NCBI RefSeq assembly: GCF_900102795.1
Contig: NZ_FMWG01000001.1
Location: forward strand, 310,001 to 374,000
Length of the DNA: 64,000 nt
From: Epibacterium ulvae
Lineage (GTDB): Bacteria > Pseudomonadota > Alphaproteobacteria > Rhodobacterales > Rhodobacteraceae
Reading direction: 5' to 3'
The notes beneath the pieces were generated by a model. It ran no database searches, was not told where the DNA came from, and saw nothing but the letters and a program-made list of their open reading frames with translations. This document shows positions 16,379-24,850 of this stretch, piece after piece (the first letter of the stretch is position 1; every line of letters starts with the position of its first letter). Position numbers and translations under genes: made by a program.

Positions 16379-17512
16379 ATGGATGATAGTACACAATTTG
16401 AGATTTTTCTGACCGCAGCTCCAGGTCTGGAAAAGGCGCTTTTGCAGGAAGCACGAGATCTGGACTTTTCTGGGCTCAAATCGGTTCCGGGTGGGGTCAC
16501 GTGCCAGGGATCCTGGCCAGAGGTTTGGCGCGCAAACCTGTGCCTCAGAGGGGCCGTACGTGTCCTAGCGCGTATTGGTGAATTCCGCGCGTTTCATTTG
16601 GCACAGCTCGACAAGCGGGCACGTAAATTCCCCTGGGGTGATGTGCTGCGCTCAGATATCCCTGTACGCGTCGAGGTTGTGACAAATAAAAAGTCTAAAA
16701 TATATCATGCGGGTGCTGCCTGTCAGCGCATCGAACGGGCATTGGCTGAAAGCTTTGGCGTGCCTGTTGTCAAAGGGGCAGACACACCAGACGCCATCAC
16801 GCTTAAGTTGCGCATTGATGATAATAATTGCCTCTTTAGTGTCGATACCTCTGGCGAGGGGCTCCACAAACGTGGACATAAAGTTGCCATAGGCAAAGCG
16901 CCGATGCGGGAAACACTGGCTGCGCTATTTCTACGTGAATGCGGGTACGATGGCACCCAGACTATTGTCGACCCAATGTGCGGTTCTGGCACATTTGTTT
17001 TGGAAGCTGCTGAAATTGCCCTTGGTCTGTTGCCGGGGCGAACCAGGTCCTTTGCATTTGAAAACCTAGCAACCTTTGATGCCGAAAAATGGGCCGCGTT
17101 GAAGACCAAGGCGGGTTTGTCAGACAACGAAGTGCGGCCGCGCTTCTTTGGATCTGACCGCAATGCCGGTGTTGTAGAGATGGCTGCAGCCAATGCAGAT
17201 CGTGCAGGTGTTTCAGAATTGGTGTCTTTCAAACAGGCAGCAGTGAGTGACTTGCACCCCCCGCCCGGTGATCCGGGGTTGGTGATCGTTAATCCACCTT
17301 ATGGTGCGCGGATCGGCAACAAAAAACTGCTCTATGCGCTTTATGCAAGTCTGGGACAGACATTGCAGGAGCGTTTTAAAGGTTGGCGCGTGGGCATTGT
17401 CACCAGTGAAACAGGGCTCGCAAAAGCAACCGAATTGCCGTTTTTACCCTATGGCCCTCCGGTTGCCCATGGGGGGCTGAAAATCCGTCTCTTTCAGACT
17501 GACCCGCTTTAA
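16379..17512 (+). CDS. THUMP-domain class I SAM-dependent RNA methyltransferase (RlmL N-domain-like)
   Basis: 377 residues. A THUMP RNA-binding domain (about 50-160) is followed by a Rossmann methyltransferase with DPMCGSGTF (198-205) for SAM and the N6/N2-type motif NPPYG (305-309). This is the YcbY/RlmL N-terminal architecture, which makes m2G in 23S rRNA in E. coli; the C-terminal RlmK half is absent, as is usual outside gammaproteobacteria. The exact target is not certain. Its TAA overlaps the convergent neighbour's stop within a TTAA. Confidence 0.87.
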   Translation: MDDSTQFEIFLTAAPGLEKALLQEARDLDFSGLKSVPGGVTCQGSWPEVWRANLCLRGAVRVLARIGEFRAFHLAQLDKRARKFPWGDVLRSDIPVRVEVVTNKKSKIYHAGAACQRIERALAESFGVPVVKGADTPDAITLKLRIDDNNCLFSVDTSGEGLHKRGHKVAIGKAPMRETLAALFLRECGYDGTQTIVDPMCGSGTFVLEAAEIALGLLPGRTRSFAFENLATFDAEKWAALKTKAGLSDNEVRPRFFGSDRNAGVVEMAAANADRAGVSELVSFKQAAVSDLHPPPGDPGLVIVNPPYGARIGNKKLLYALYASLGQTLQERFKGWRVGIVTSETGLAKATELPFLPYGPPVAHGGLKIRLFQTDPL

Positions 17513-18321
17513 CGACTGCAGGCCTGTTTCAGCCCGATCTGTGTCATACGAATAGAGTCTGCGACGGTGACGGGAAGGTATTGTGCGTCGAACGCGGTCC
17601 GGTAGGAGGGCTCTAGCTCTTTGGGGGCGATCAGCGCCAGATTTTGCCCCAGCCAATAGGGTCGCGTTGCCGCAAGTTCAGCGCCTATTAGATGTGCCCA
17701 AATCTGTGCGGTGGTGTCTTCCCAAGTATTGAGACCCATGTGTCGGCGTGCGGAAAGTTCGCCAAAGCGGGCAGCCATAAGTTCTGGTTTGGACAGGCTG
17801 TCTTGCACCGCGTCCACCGGTATCCTGTGTTGCGGCACAGGTGCGCCAAGGCCTCTGGCAAGCGTTGGCGTCATAGCACTTTGGAGGCTGATGACTTCAT
17901 TTGCACTGACCAAGACCCAATGACTGTGGCTGGCACCGGGCAGACATATCACACCGTCCCAATTGGGATTTAAGGACAAGAAACCAATCACCTTTGTGAC
18001 ATCTGCTTGTAAAAGCGCTGCGGGGTTTTCTTGAAAAAGGTTTGGAACAATACGCACTTGGCGACCGGACTGCGAGACAATCTCGCAAGGAAGGTCCATA
18101 ACCTTTGCCGGCAGTTGTACGCTGTGGCTTGTCAAACCCGCTGCGTAGACAGGACATTGTTTGGGCAAAGCGGGATCTAACAAAGAGATCACCTCTTCGA
18201 TCGAAGCTGGAGATGAAATTTCAGTACGAGATGTCTTTATGCAATCTGCCCCGTCCATCATCCACATGGTGATAGACTGAAACGAAGCTTCGACGGCAAG
18301 CCAACGCTTATCTGAGGCCAT
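17509..18321 (-). CDS. DgoK-like protein (2-dehydro-3-deoxygalactonokinase family), probably degenerate
   Basis: 270 residues, slightly shorter than typical DgoK (about 290-300). Family traces are SQSGRQVRIVPNLFQENPAALLQADVTKVIGFL, an altered PGASHSHW in place of PGTHSKW, and LGAELAATRPYW. The N-terminal phosphate-binding motif DWGT(T/S) is replaced by VEASFQSITMW, so kinase activity is doubtful. No galactonate pathway genes are adjacent. It may be a relic or a repurposed sensor. ATG 18321 is taken as the start. Confidence 0.65.
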   Translation of the reverse strand: MASDKRWLAVEASFQSITMWMMDGADCIKTSRTEISSPASIEEVISLLDPALPKQCPVYAAGLTSHSVQLPAKVMDLPCEIVSQSGRQVRIVPNLFQENPAALLQADVTKVIGFLSLNPNWDGVICLPGASHSHWVLVSANEVISLQSAMTPTLARGLGAPVPQHRIPVDAVQDSLSKPELMAARFGELSARRHMGLNTWEDTTAQIWAHLIGAELAATRPYWLGQNLALIAPKELEPSYRTAFDAQYLPVTVADSIRMTQIGLKQACSR

Positions 18322-18676
18322 TGCAAGATCCTTTACGTTGCAACAATTTGCGGACTGCTTTGTAGCGTCAGAGCGTGCAGGGGTAAACTAAAGGTGGTGT
18401 GTTTCTATTCATTTGGACAGTCTGAGGTCTTTTGCGCGAATAGGATCACCCTAAGAGGCATAAGCCGACGTTGCCATACCCTTGGTTTGGTTTACGTTTA
18501 TTGATGAACACAAGGCTGGTGCTTTGATCCGAACGAATAGGTCAGTGCTGTGTCTTCAGGTATTTGGGTAAATGGTAAGGGGCAGGGTGTTCGTCTGGGC
18601 TGCATGAAATGTGGTCGATCTGTTTCAGGTTGGGCTATCAAATTCCTTGTCTGTACCCTTTCCGGAGTGCGTTTAG
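18322..18676. other. Intergenic region before the AraC-type regulator
   Basis: 355 bp between divergent genes. No ORF with coding character, terminator-like hairpin or clear promoter pair was found. It presumably carries the promoters of both the DgoK-like and AraC-type genes. Confidence 0.4.
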
Positions 18677-19687
18677 ATGCAATTTAGTGAAGTTGGTCAG
18701 CCTGTCGTTTTTGCACAAATTCTCGCGCGTTCTTTGGAGAAACAGAACGTAAAGACTGATAAGATCAATTCCTTATGTGATGCAGGGGTGAAACTTTTAG
18801 ATCCAGAAGGCACGACCTTTAACTTTCAGACAGTCGCTTTTTTTTTTGAACATGCGGCTTCTATGATGGAAGATCCGATCTTGGGATTTCGGGCCGGTCG
18901 TGAACAAGATTTTCGTGCAGCAGGACATATCGCATATATTGCGCTGAGTAGTGAAACCCTCGCAGAATTTCTGTATGCGTTGGTTCGATATCTTCCACTA
19001 TTTTCGAAAGATCTAAAGCTTTCGGTCAAAGCAAACCAAAGGGTGATCTTTGAAAATGATGCCCCAGAAGAGATGAAAAAGTGCCAATTTACTGAATTTT
19101 TCCTGACTTTGTTGGTACAGAGCATGCGGCGGTACACTGGCCGCCATATTGCTGTGTCAGAGTTAACGTTTCGACACGCCGCTCCAGAAAATTATTCAGA
19201 GATGCGGAGATTTTTCGATGGGCCCATTACTTTCGGCGCGAGCTTTACTTCGGTTTTGCTTCCCCCCGCAGTTTTAACGTGGCCATTATTGGGAGCCGAT
19301 CCATATTTGCACCGCTTGCTTTGCGCTTTGGGAGATAATGCGCTTTCGTCTATCCAGACGGATAGACCTAGATTTGTTGCGCGAGTGGAACAGGAACTCC
19401 AACGCGCTCTGCCGTCTGGAGAAGTCAGTCAGCACAATCTAGCGTGTCAGTTGGGGATGAGCGTGCGGACCCTGTCCCGCCGATTGGCACAACATGGTAC
19501 AAGCTATTTTGCCCTGTTGGACCAGATGCGTCATAATATGGCTATTTCATATTTAAGTGAGGGCGAGTTGAAGCTGACCGAAATCGCAACTGCGCTGGGT
19601 TACGCATCACTTGGCAGTTTCTCGTATGCATTCAAGCGATGGACGGGGCAAACGCCAGGACAATTTCGTGGCATTTTTAGACGATGA
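18677..19687 (+). CDS. AraC family transcriptional regulator (arabinose_bd/OruR type)
   Basis: 336 residues. The N-terminal ligand/arabinose-binding-like domain (about 20-210, with DPILGFRAGREQDFRAAGHIAYIALSS) is followed by a C-terminal AraC HTH pair (about 240-336; CQLGMSVRTLSRRLAQHGTSY and AYLSEGELKLTEIA-like helix, FKRWTGQTPGQFR). The effector is unknown. It lies just before the polysaccharide locus but has a 370-bp gap to it, so a role in that locus is only possible. Confidence 0.85.
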   Translation: MQFSEVGQPVVFAQILARSLEKQNVKTDKINSLCDAGVKLLDPEGTTFNFQTVAFFFEHAASMMEDPILGFRAGREQDFRAAGHIAYIALSSETLAEFLYALVRYLPLFSKDLKLSVKANQRVIFENDAPEEMKKCQFTEFFLTLLVQSMRRYTGRHIAVSELTFRHAAPENYSEMRRFFDGPITFGASFTSVLLPPAVLTWPLLGADPYLHRLLCALGDNALSSIQTDRPRFVARVEQELQRALPSGEVSQHNLACQLGMSVRTLSRRLAQHGTSYFALLDQMRHNMAISYLSEGELKLTEIATALGYASLGSFSYAFKRWTGQTPGQFRGIFRR

Positions 19688-19799
19688 GAATCCTTAAATG
19701 CACGGAATACAAGCCAACAAATTAGCCTACGGATTCTGTCACTCTTTCGATCTTGAAGTGCTTATTGTGAACAGTTTCTACTCGAAGGTATAATTGTTT

Positions 19800-19848
19800 A
19801 CTAATTTAGGTGCGGTTTTAACTAATATTCCCCTAATTTTCACCTAAT
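19800..19848 (+). promoter_or_regulatory. Phased CTAAT direct repeats upstream of the polysaccharide locus
   Basis: Hexamers (A/C)CTAAT begin at 19800, 19821, 19832 and 19843, spaced 21, 11 and 11 bp, close to whole helical turns. TTAGGTG (19806-19812) and CACCTAA (19841-19847) are also inverted. They lie about 210-260 bp before the ExoY-like gene, inside a 369-bp gene-free stretch (19688-20056). This looks like a multi-site regulator binding region; the regulator is unknown. Confidence 0.4.
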
Positions 19849-19927
19849 CACACAATTCCCAAGAAGTTTTCTTAATATATCGTAAAGACAGGGAAGCTGC
19901 TTGTTCGTGGGTATCAAAATATGAACA

Positions 19928-20003
19928 GCGGCGCGCTGGCTCCTTGGGGGGAGCCACTACAGCTGAAACAAACGAACTTGTCGCGCCGCACATTCGTCTG
20001 CGG
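19928..20003 (+). promoter_or_regulatory. Potential structured 5' leader of the ExoY-like gene
   Basis: GCGGCGCG (19928-19935) can pair with CGCGCCGC (19982-19989), enclosing a hairpin TGGCTCC / GGAGCCA (19937-19956). Competing pairings exist: ACGAA (19972-19976) with TTCGT (19993-19997), and CCGCA (19986-19990) with TGCGG (19999-20003). It does not match any riboswitch class I can recall. Confidence 0.35.
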
Positions 20004-20056
20004 ATTGCGTTGTACTTTATAAAGTGTGCCCGGGTGGGCTAGGTGGGGGCCTAAGA

Positions 20057-20800
20057 ATGAAAGATACGTTTAAAAACGATAGTCCCGTATTGCTTGGTCA
20101 AACGAACGGGCGGGGTGTCATCTTGTCACCGAGGCAAGGGCACACCTCTCTTTCACGCTTGGGTGTTGAAAAGGAACGCGCGCCTCAGAGTCAGTTTTAC
20201 CGTGCGATCGGGAAACGGGTCTTAGACATTGCCATTGTACTGGTCAGCCTGCCGATTGTGCTACCTTTGGTTATCTTGTGTGTGATTGCTCTTTGGGCCG
20301 AAAGTGGTCTTCCCTTTTATCGCCAAGCACGACTGGGGCGGAGCGGAAAGACGTTTTCAATATTGAAACTCCGCACGATGGTTCGGGATGCGGACACATT
20401 GCTGGCCTATTACCTCGATAATGATCCAGCTATGCGGGCGGAGTGGATGGAGACGCAAAAGCTCAAGAATGATCCCCGGATTACAAAGGTGGGCCGTTTT
20501 TTGCGCGCAACATCTCTGGATGAACTGCCGCAGCTTTGGAATGTTCTGAAAGGAGACATGAGCCTTGTTGGTCCACGTCCGATGATGCCTGAACAGCTAT
20601 CTCTCTACGGCGGGGCATCTGCCTATTTTTCGGTACGCCCTGGGCTCACTGGGATCTGGCAAGTGTCAGCACGGAATGAAAGTGCTTTTGCGATGCGCAA
20701 CACGATGGACCGTGAATATTGCCATAGTTTGTCATTGTGGAAAGATCTGTCGTTGATCCAGCGCACGTTCGGAGTGGTCCTAAGAGGCACCGGATATTAA
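20057..20800 (+). CDS. Exopolysaccharide priming glycosyl-phosphotransferase (ExoY/WbaP C-domain-like)
   Basis: 247 residues from ATG 20057, preceded by GGTGGGGG. One membrane helix ([25 protein letters not shown]) is followed by the bacterial sugar transferase domain: [48 protein letters not shown] and [12 protein letters not shown]. This is the short ExoY form, without the multi-helix N-terminus of WbaP. It transfers a sugar-1-phosphate (often galactose) to undecaprenyl phosphate at the cytosolic membrane face, starting repeat-unit synthesis. The upstream GTG 20024 is in frame but has no good ribosome site. Confidence 0.92.
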   Translation: MKDTFKNDSPVLLGQTNGRGVILSPRQGHTSLSRLGVEKERAPQSQFYRAIGKRVLDIAIVLVSLPIVLPLVILCVIALWAESGLPFYRQARLGRSGKTFSILKLRTMVRDADTLLAYYLDNDPAMRAEWMETQKLKNDPRITKVGRFLRATSLDELPQLWNVLKGDMSLVGPRPMMPEQLSLYGGASAYFSVRPGLTGIWQVSARNESAFAMRNTMDREYCHSLSLWKDLSLIQRTFGVVLRGTGY

Positions 20801-20841
20801 CCGCAACCGTGTCTATTGCTGAATGTTCAGCTTGTTATCAA

Positions 20842-21927
20842 ATGAACCATGAGAGAGATGGAGATTTCACATTGAAAGACCTATCTAGAGAACAGACTGT
20901 GCGAGAACGGTCACCACAAATGGCCGGTAAAACGCTTAAACAATGGGAAGACAAAGATTTGTCGGGAGATCACAAAATGAAACGGTTTCGTCGTGTGCGG
21001 GGAAACGCAGCTGATTTAGCTGCGCCTAAACACACAGGCGAACGGTCTCCGTCTCTTGATTTCGACGACACACCTGAAACCCAGCTGCCTCCATTGGTTG
21101 ATGATCATTTAGATGCGATTGATCAGCCTGCAGATGATACAAAAGCTACAGCACACGACCCTGTGAGGCGTCGGGGAGATCAGAATATATCTGATCGTTT
21201 GGTGGTGGAGCCGGAGCCTCGTCTTCCGTCGAGGATTCCTCCTTTGTGGGAGCGTTTGCCACGTGTCATGGTTGATACGAAAGCCGCGCGGCAGCGCCGT
21301 TTGCCGTGGGTTGATTTGTTTCGTAATTCTGGCAGCTCAAAGGCAATCGATCTGCTACGGACGCGCCTGTTGCATACGTTACGGGCCCAAGGATGGCGGC
21401 GTGTTGCTGTCGCCGCCCCGACAAGTGGATGCGGCACCACGTTTACCGCTGTGAATCTCGCTCAAAGTCTTGCGCGCGTACCGGATTCTCGCACCCTAGT
21501 AATGGATATGAATTTCCGTAGCCCAGGTCTTGCAAAGGCCTTGGGGCTGACTGCTCAAGGCAATATGGTAGATTTTCTCAATGGAAATATCTCTGCACAA
21601 GACCACCTAATGCGTGTGACCAATGGGTTGGCCATCGGGGTCAGCCGGGACGGGCGCAATGATGCAGCTGAGATCCTCCATGACCCGCAAACCGCCGAGG
21701 TCATTGATGAGCTGGTTGCAGAAACCTCGGCGGATGTTGCCTTATTTGATGTAGCACCTGTTTTGGAACACGATGATCTTTCGGCGTTCCTGCCGCAAGT
21801 GGATGGCGTTCTTTTGATCGCGGATGGCACACGGACAACGGCCAAACATCTTGCGGCGTGTGAAAAAATCCTATCAGGCCATACCCAAATGTTGGGAGTT
21901 GTCCTAAATCGCGCGCGCGCGGCTTAA
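20842..21927 (+). CDS. CapB/Wzc-like P-loop protein of polysaccharide export, Walker A lysine missing
   Basis: About 361 residues. A long polar, probably disordered N-terminal region is followed by a BY-kinase/ParA-like fold: VAVAAPTSGCGTTFTAVNLAQSL, LVMDMNFRSPGLAKALGL (Walker A' DxD-like) and VALFDVAPVLEHDDL. The Walker A reads GCGTT where GxGKT/S is expected, and there is no C-terminal tyrosine cluster, so classic tyrosine-kinase cycling is doubtful. It lies next to the Wzz-like gene, its usual partner. The start is uncertain: ATG 20842 has no clear ribosome site; TTG 20872 has GGAG eight bases upstream. The frame also runs into the ExoY-like gene, which I reject as coding. Confidence 0.82.
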   Translation: MNHERDGDFTLKDLSREQTVRERSPQMAGKTLKQWEDKDLSGDHKMKRFRRVRGNAADLAAPKHTGERSPSLDFDDTPETQLPPLVDDHLDAIDQPADDTKATAHDPVRRRGDQNISDRLVVEPEPRLPSRIPPLWERLPRVMVDTKAARQRRLPWVDLFRNSGSSKAIDLLRTRLLHTLRAQGWRRVAVAAPTSGCGTTFTAVNLAQSLARVPDSRTLVMDMNFRSPGLAKALGLTAQGNMVDFLNGNISAQDHLMRVTNGLAIGVSRDGRNDAAEILHDPQTAEVIDELVAETSADVALFDVAPVLEHDDLSAFLPQVDGVLLIADGTRTTAKHLAACEKILSGHTQMLGVVLNRARAA

Positions 21928-22052
21928 TGATGCGAACCAATTCGGGCTGTTTCGCACTTGCGTCACAGTTTTGCCAGTTTGATACTATCTATTAAGATAA
22001 GGTCAGAACTTGCACTGACTTTCTAGTCACTTTGAACGAATTGAGTCGTCTC

Positions 22053-23315
22053 ATGGGTCCGATATATTCATTTCTGGATTTTATCGAAATGTTGCGCCGT
22101 CGGGCGCTTTTGATTTTTGTGGTGACCTGCTTGGGCGCCGTGATGGCTTTTTTCGTTGCTTTGCAGAAAAAGCACGAATACGAATCTTCGGTTGTTATTC
22201 AGGTGGCCCAGCCAAAGGTTGCAGATGACCTGGCAAGTTCTACAGTTGATGGCTCGTCAGCACGGCGCATTCAGCTTATTGAACAACGTTTAATGGCCCG
22301 TGGAACGCTGTTAGAAATCGCGGATCAATTTGAACTCTATCAGGGACTGCCCTTACGTCCATCCGAAATTGTGGACTTGATGCGGCGCTCGATCAGTATC
22401 ACCGGAGTCGCAGCGGCACGCGAAGGTTTCGCAGACGATGGCAGTATCTCAGTTTTGACGATCACAGCCCGTATGGGATCGCCTGAGCACGCCCAGCTGG
22501 TCGCGGATGAATTCGCAAAACGGACAATTGACCTAGATGTGCAAAGCCGTATTGAACAAGCGCGTGAAACTCTTCAGTTTTTTTCCGAAAAAGAAAGTGC
22601 ATTAGCCACAGGGCTCAACGAGCTTGAACGCCAAATGGCTGAATACCGTGACGCGCATGAGGTGACACTTCCAGGTGTGCTTGAATTGCGTCGCAATGAA
22701 ATCTCTCAGATCAATGAAACCTTGTTAGAGCTTGCACGCGATCAAATTGAACTGCGCCGTGCTGCCGGACAGGTGAACACAAACGAACGACAAGCAACGG
22801 CGCAAAGAAAGCTTGCTGAATTCAACGACCAGATTGCGGGCTTAGATGATCAGATTGCGTTGCTGACTGCGCGGAAGTCCAATCTGGAACAATCGTTGCA
22901 AACCTCGCCTCAGGTGGAACGTCAGCTTGGCACCTATATGCGGCAGATTCAGCAGCTGCAATCTGAATATAACGAGATCATTCAACGACGAAATGAAGCT
23001 GAAGTTGGCTTTCGTTTGGAAAGTTCCAGTCGATCAGAACGTCTGACTATCATTGAACCTGCGATTTTGCCTGATCTCCCGGTGACCAGCGGCCGTAAGA
23101 AGCTTGTGATTTTGGGGCTGATGGGCAGTTTTGTTCTTGGTGTTGCTTTGGCATTTGTAAAAGAGCTGCAGCACCCTGTATTGCGAACAGCTGAGCAGCT
23201 AGAGCGCGAGACAGGTTTGACGCCTGTAGTAACGATCCCGGAATTGATCACGGACGGGCCAAAGCGGCGCGGCTGGTTTACACGCCGCCCAAAAGGTGAC
23301 ACCGCGACCTTGTGA
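22053..23315 (+). CDS. Wzz/GumC-like polysaccharide co-polymerase (chain-length determinant)
   Basis: About 420 residues. Two membrane helices flank a large periplasmic region: N-terminal LLIFVVTCLGAVMAFFVAL and C-terminal VILGLMGSFVLGVALAFV. The interior has extended coiled-coil character (about 170-310, rich in Glu/Gln/Arg with ELERQMAEYRDAHEV), and the Wzz core motif near the first helix is recognizable. It has no fused kinase; the P-loop partner is encoded 125 nt upstream. It sets chain length during Wzy-type polymerization or export. ATG 22053 is preferred; TTG 22032 is an alternative. The stop abuts the convergent flippase gene with no spacer. Confidence 0.87.
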   Translation: MGPIYSFLDFIEMLRRRALLIFVVTCLGAVMAFFVALQKKHEYESSVVIQVAQPKVADDLASSTVDGSSARRIQLIEQRLMARGTLLEIADQFELYQGLPLRPSEIVDLMRRSISITGVAAAREGFADDGSISVLTITARMGSPEHAQLVADEFAKRTIDLDVQSRIEQARETLQFFSEKESALATGLNELERQMAEYRDAHEVTLPGVLELRRNEISQINETLLELARDQIELRRAAGQVNTNERQATAQRKLAEFNDQIAGLDDQIALLTARKSNLEQSLQTSPQVERQLGTYMRQIQQLQSEYNEIIQRRNEAEVGFRLESSSRSERLTIIEPAILPDLPVTSGRKKLVILGLMGSFVLGVALAFVKELQHPVLRTAEQLERETGLTPVVTIPELITDGPKRRGWFTRRPKGDTATL

Positions 23316-24683
23316 CTACGGTTTCATTTCGATGAACAGCAAGGTGACGCTGTCCCAATGAAGGCGCAGAACTATCAGCGCCACAAGCGCACTGAGCAGT
23401 AAAAAACAAGCGTCATGAACTGGATCCCAAACATTGTGTTTGCGGGCCAGATACACAATGACTGGATAGGCAAATATCATCGCGGCCCCCAGCGCCAGAA
23501 TGCCCCCAGGCAGGCCAAGCCATAGCACCCCCACCAAGAAGAGCATGGTTTGTGCAATCGCACGCGTCGCATTCAGGATAAAGAATAGACGGCTGTCACC
23601 CGCTGCAAGGGCAGCTTGGTCGTAGGTCATCACAATTACCGCTGGCGTGGTACACAGGGCAAGGATTACCACGATAGGCCCGGCCATCTCATATCGCGCA
23701 TCATAAAGTAAACTGACCAACCAAGGTCCGCAGAACGATAAAAAGAATATTAGGGACAATAGCCCGGCGCTAAGACCGGTCCGCAGCAGCCGTTGTTTGC
23801 GGCGGTTGTTTACATCGTGGTGAACAGGTTTGTCCCGATAGATTGGGATCATCAATCGCGCATTGACTGCATAGCCCAAAGCCATCGGAAAGCTCGCAAG
23901 GAAAAAGGCGATATTGTAGATTCCAAGCGTTTCCAATGAGATAAACTTGCCCAAAATGGCACGATCCCCTTGCGAGGTGATGAACCAGAATGCCGTCGAC
24001 AGAAAAATCCATTTGCCAAACTTAATAAGCTCTTTCGCGGCGTCAGGGCTCCAGTGGAACTGGTTGCGATGGCCAGGCAGGTAGCGATGCGCCAGACCAA
24101 CATGAAAAGCCGCCTGCAGCACACTCCCGATAACCAAGGCAAAGACGGATTGTGTGAGAACTGCGAGGGCCACCATGCCCAGCAACCCCAAAAACTGACT
24201 GATCAATTCGATAACTGTGACCCGCCCTGCAAGCAAATGGCGATGCGCTGTATGAACGCGTGTTGGCAAGAAACCGGAAATAGCAAGCGCGATACCAGCG
24301 ACAGGCAGATAAAATAGCAAATCCGGGGCGTCATAAAATTCTGCAACCGGCCATGCCAGAAGGAACGTGAACCCCCACAATGCCCCTCCCCGGATGACCT
24401 GTATCGTCCAGGCCGTATCTAGAAAATCAGGTTCGTCCCCGCGTTTATTTTGGGCAATTGCAGGGCCAAGACCGATATCTGAAAACAGCGCCAGCCCAAC
24501 CGTGATGACCGAAACCAACGCCATCAGGCCAAAAGCTTCGGGAAACAGCAGACGTGTCAGGATCAAATTGGACGCAAGGCGCAATGCTTGGCTTCCGCCA
24601 TAACCCAACAATAGCCAAGAGGCAGACCGAAGGGCGCGCGCCATCAAACCAGCGCCGCGAAACCGTGCCACAAGATCAACCAT
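23316..24683 (-). CDS. Wzx/MOP-type polysaccharide flippase
   Basis: 455 residues with about 12 hydrophobic helices, starting LRSASWLLLGYGGSQALRLASNLILTRLL. The PST-family motif EAFGLMALVSVITVGLALFSDIGLG and GLGPAIAQNKRGDEPDFLDTAW match the oligosaccharide flippase/teichuronic acid exporter group. It moves undecaprenyl-linked repeats to the periplasmic face. It is convergent with the Wzz-like gene and divergent from the following glycosyltransferase. Confidence 0.9.
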   Translation of the reverse strand: MVDLVARFRGAGLMARALRSASWLLLGYGGSQALRLASNLILTRLLFPEAFGLMALVSVITVGLALFSDIGLGPAIAQNKRGDEPDFLDTAWTIQVIRGGALWGFTFLLAWPVAEFYDAPDLLFYLPVAGIALAISGFLPTRVHTAHRHLLAGRVTVIELISQFLGLLGMVALAVLTQSVFALVIGSVLQAAFHVGLAHRYLPGHRNQFHWSPDAAKELIKFGKWIFLSTAFWFITSQGDRAILGKFISLETLGIYNIAFFLASFPMALGYAVNARLMIPIYRDKPVHHDVNNRRKQRLLRTGLSAGLLSLIFFLSFCGPWLVSLLYDARYEMAGPIVVILALCTTPAVIVMTYDQAALAAGDSRLFFILNATRAIAQTMLFLVGVLWLGLPGGILALGAAMIFAYPVIVYLARKHNVWDPVHDACFLLLSALVALIVLRLHWDSVTLLFIEMKP

Positions 24684-24850
24684 TGATGCCTCTTAACTTT
24701 ATCTCTGCGCAGGCTATGGCTTGCATTGCAGAGGGTCAATTTGCAACCACGGTATCATACGGATATTGCGGCTTATTTTAAGCCTAGCCCTTTGCAGATG
24801 GCTCTGGGGCGGGTAGCTTGAGCTTATGATGGACTGTAGGAGCCTTGTCG

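Noticed and set aside
20737-20841. Upstream extension of the CapB-like gene into the ExoY-like gene
   Set aside because: It would overlap 64 bp of a conserved gene; the encoded residues do not fit the family, and better starts exist at 20842 or 20872.
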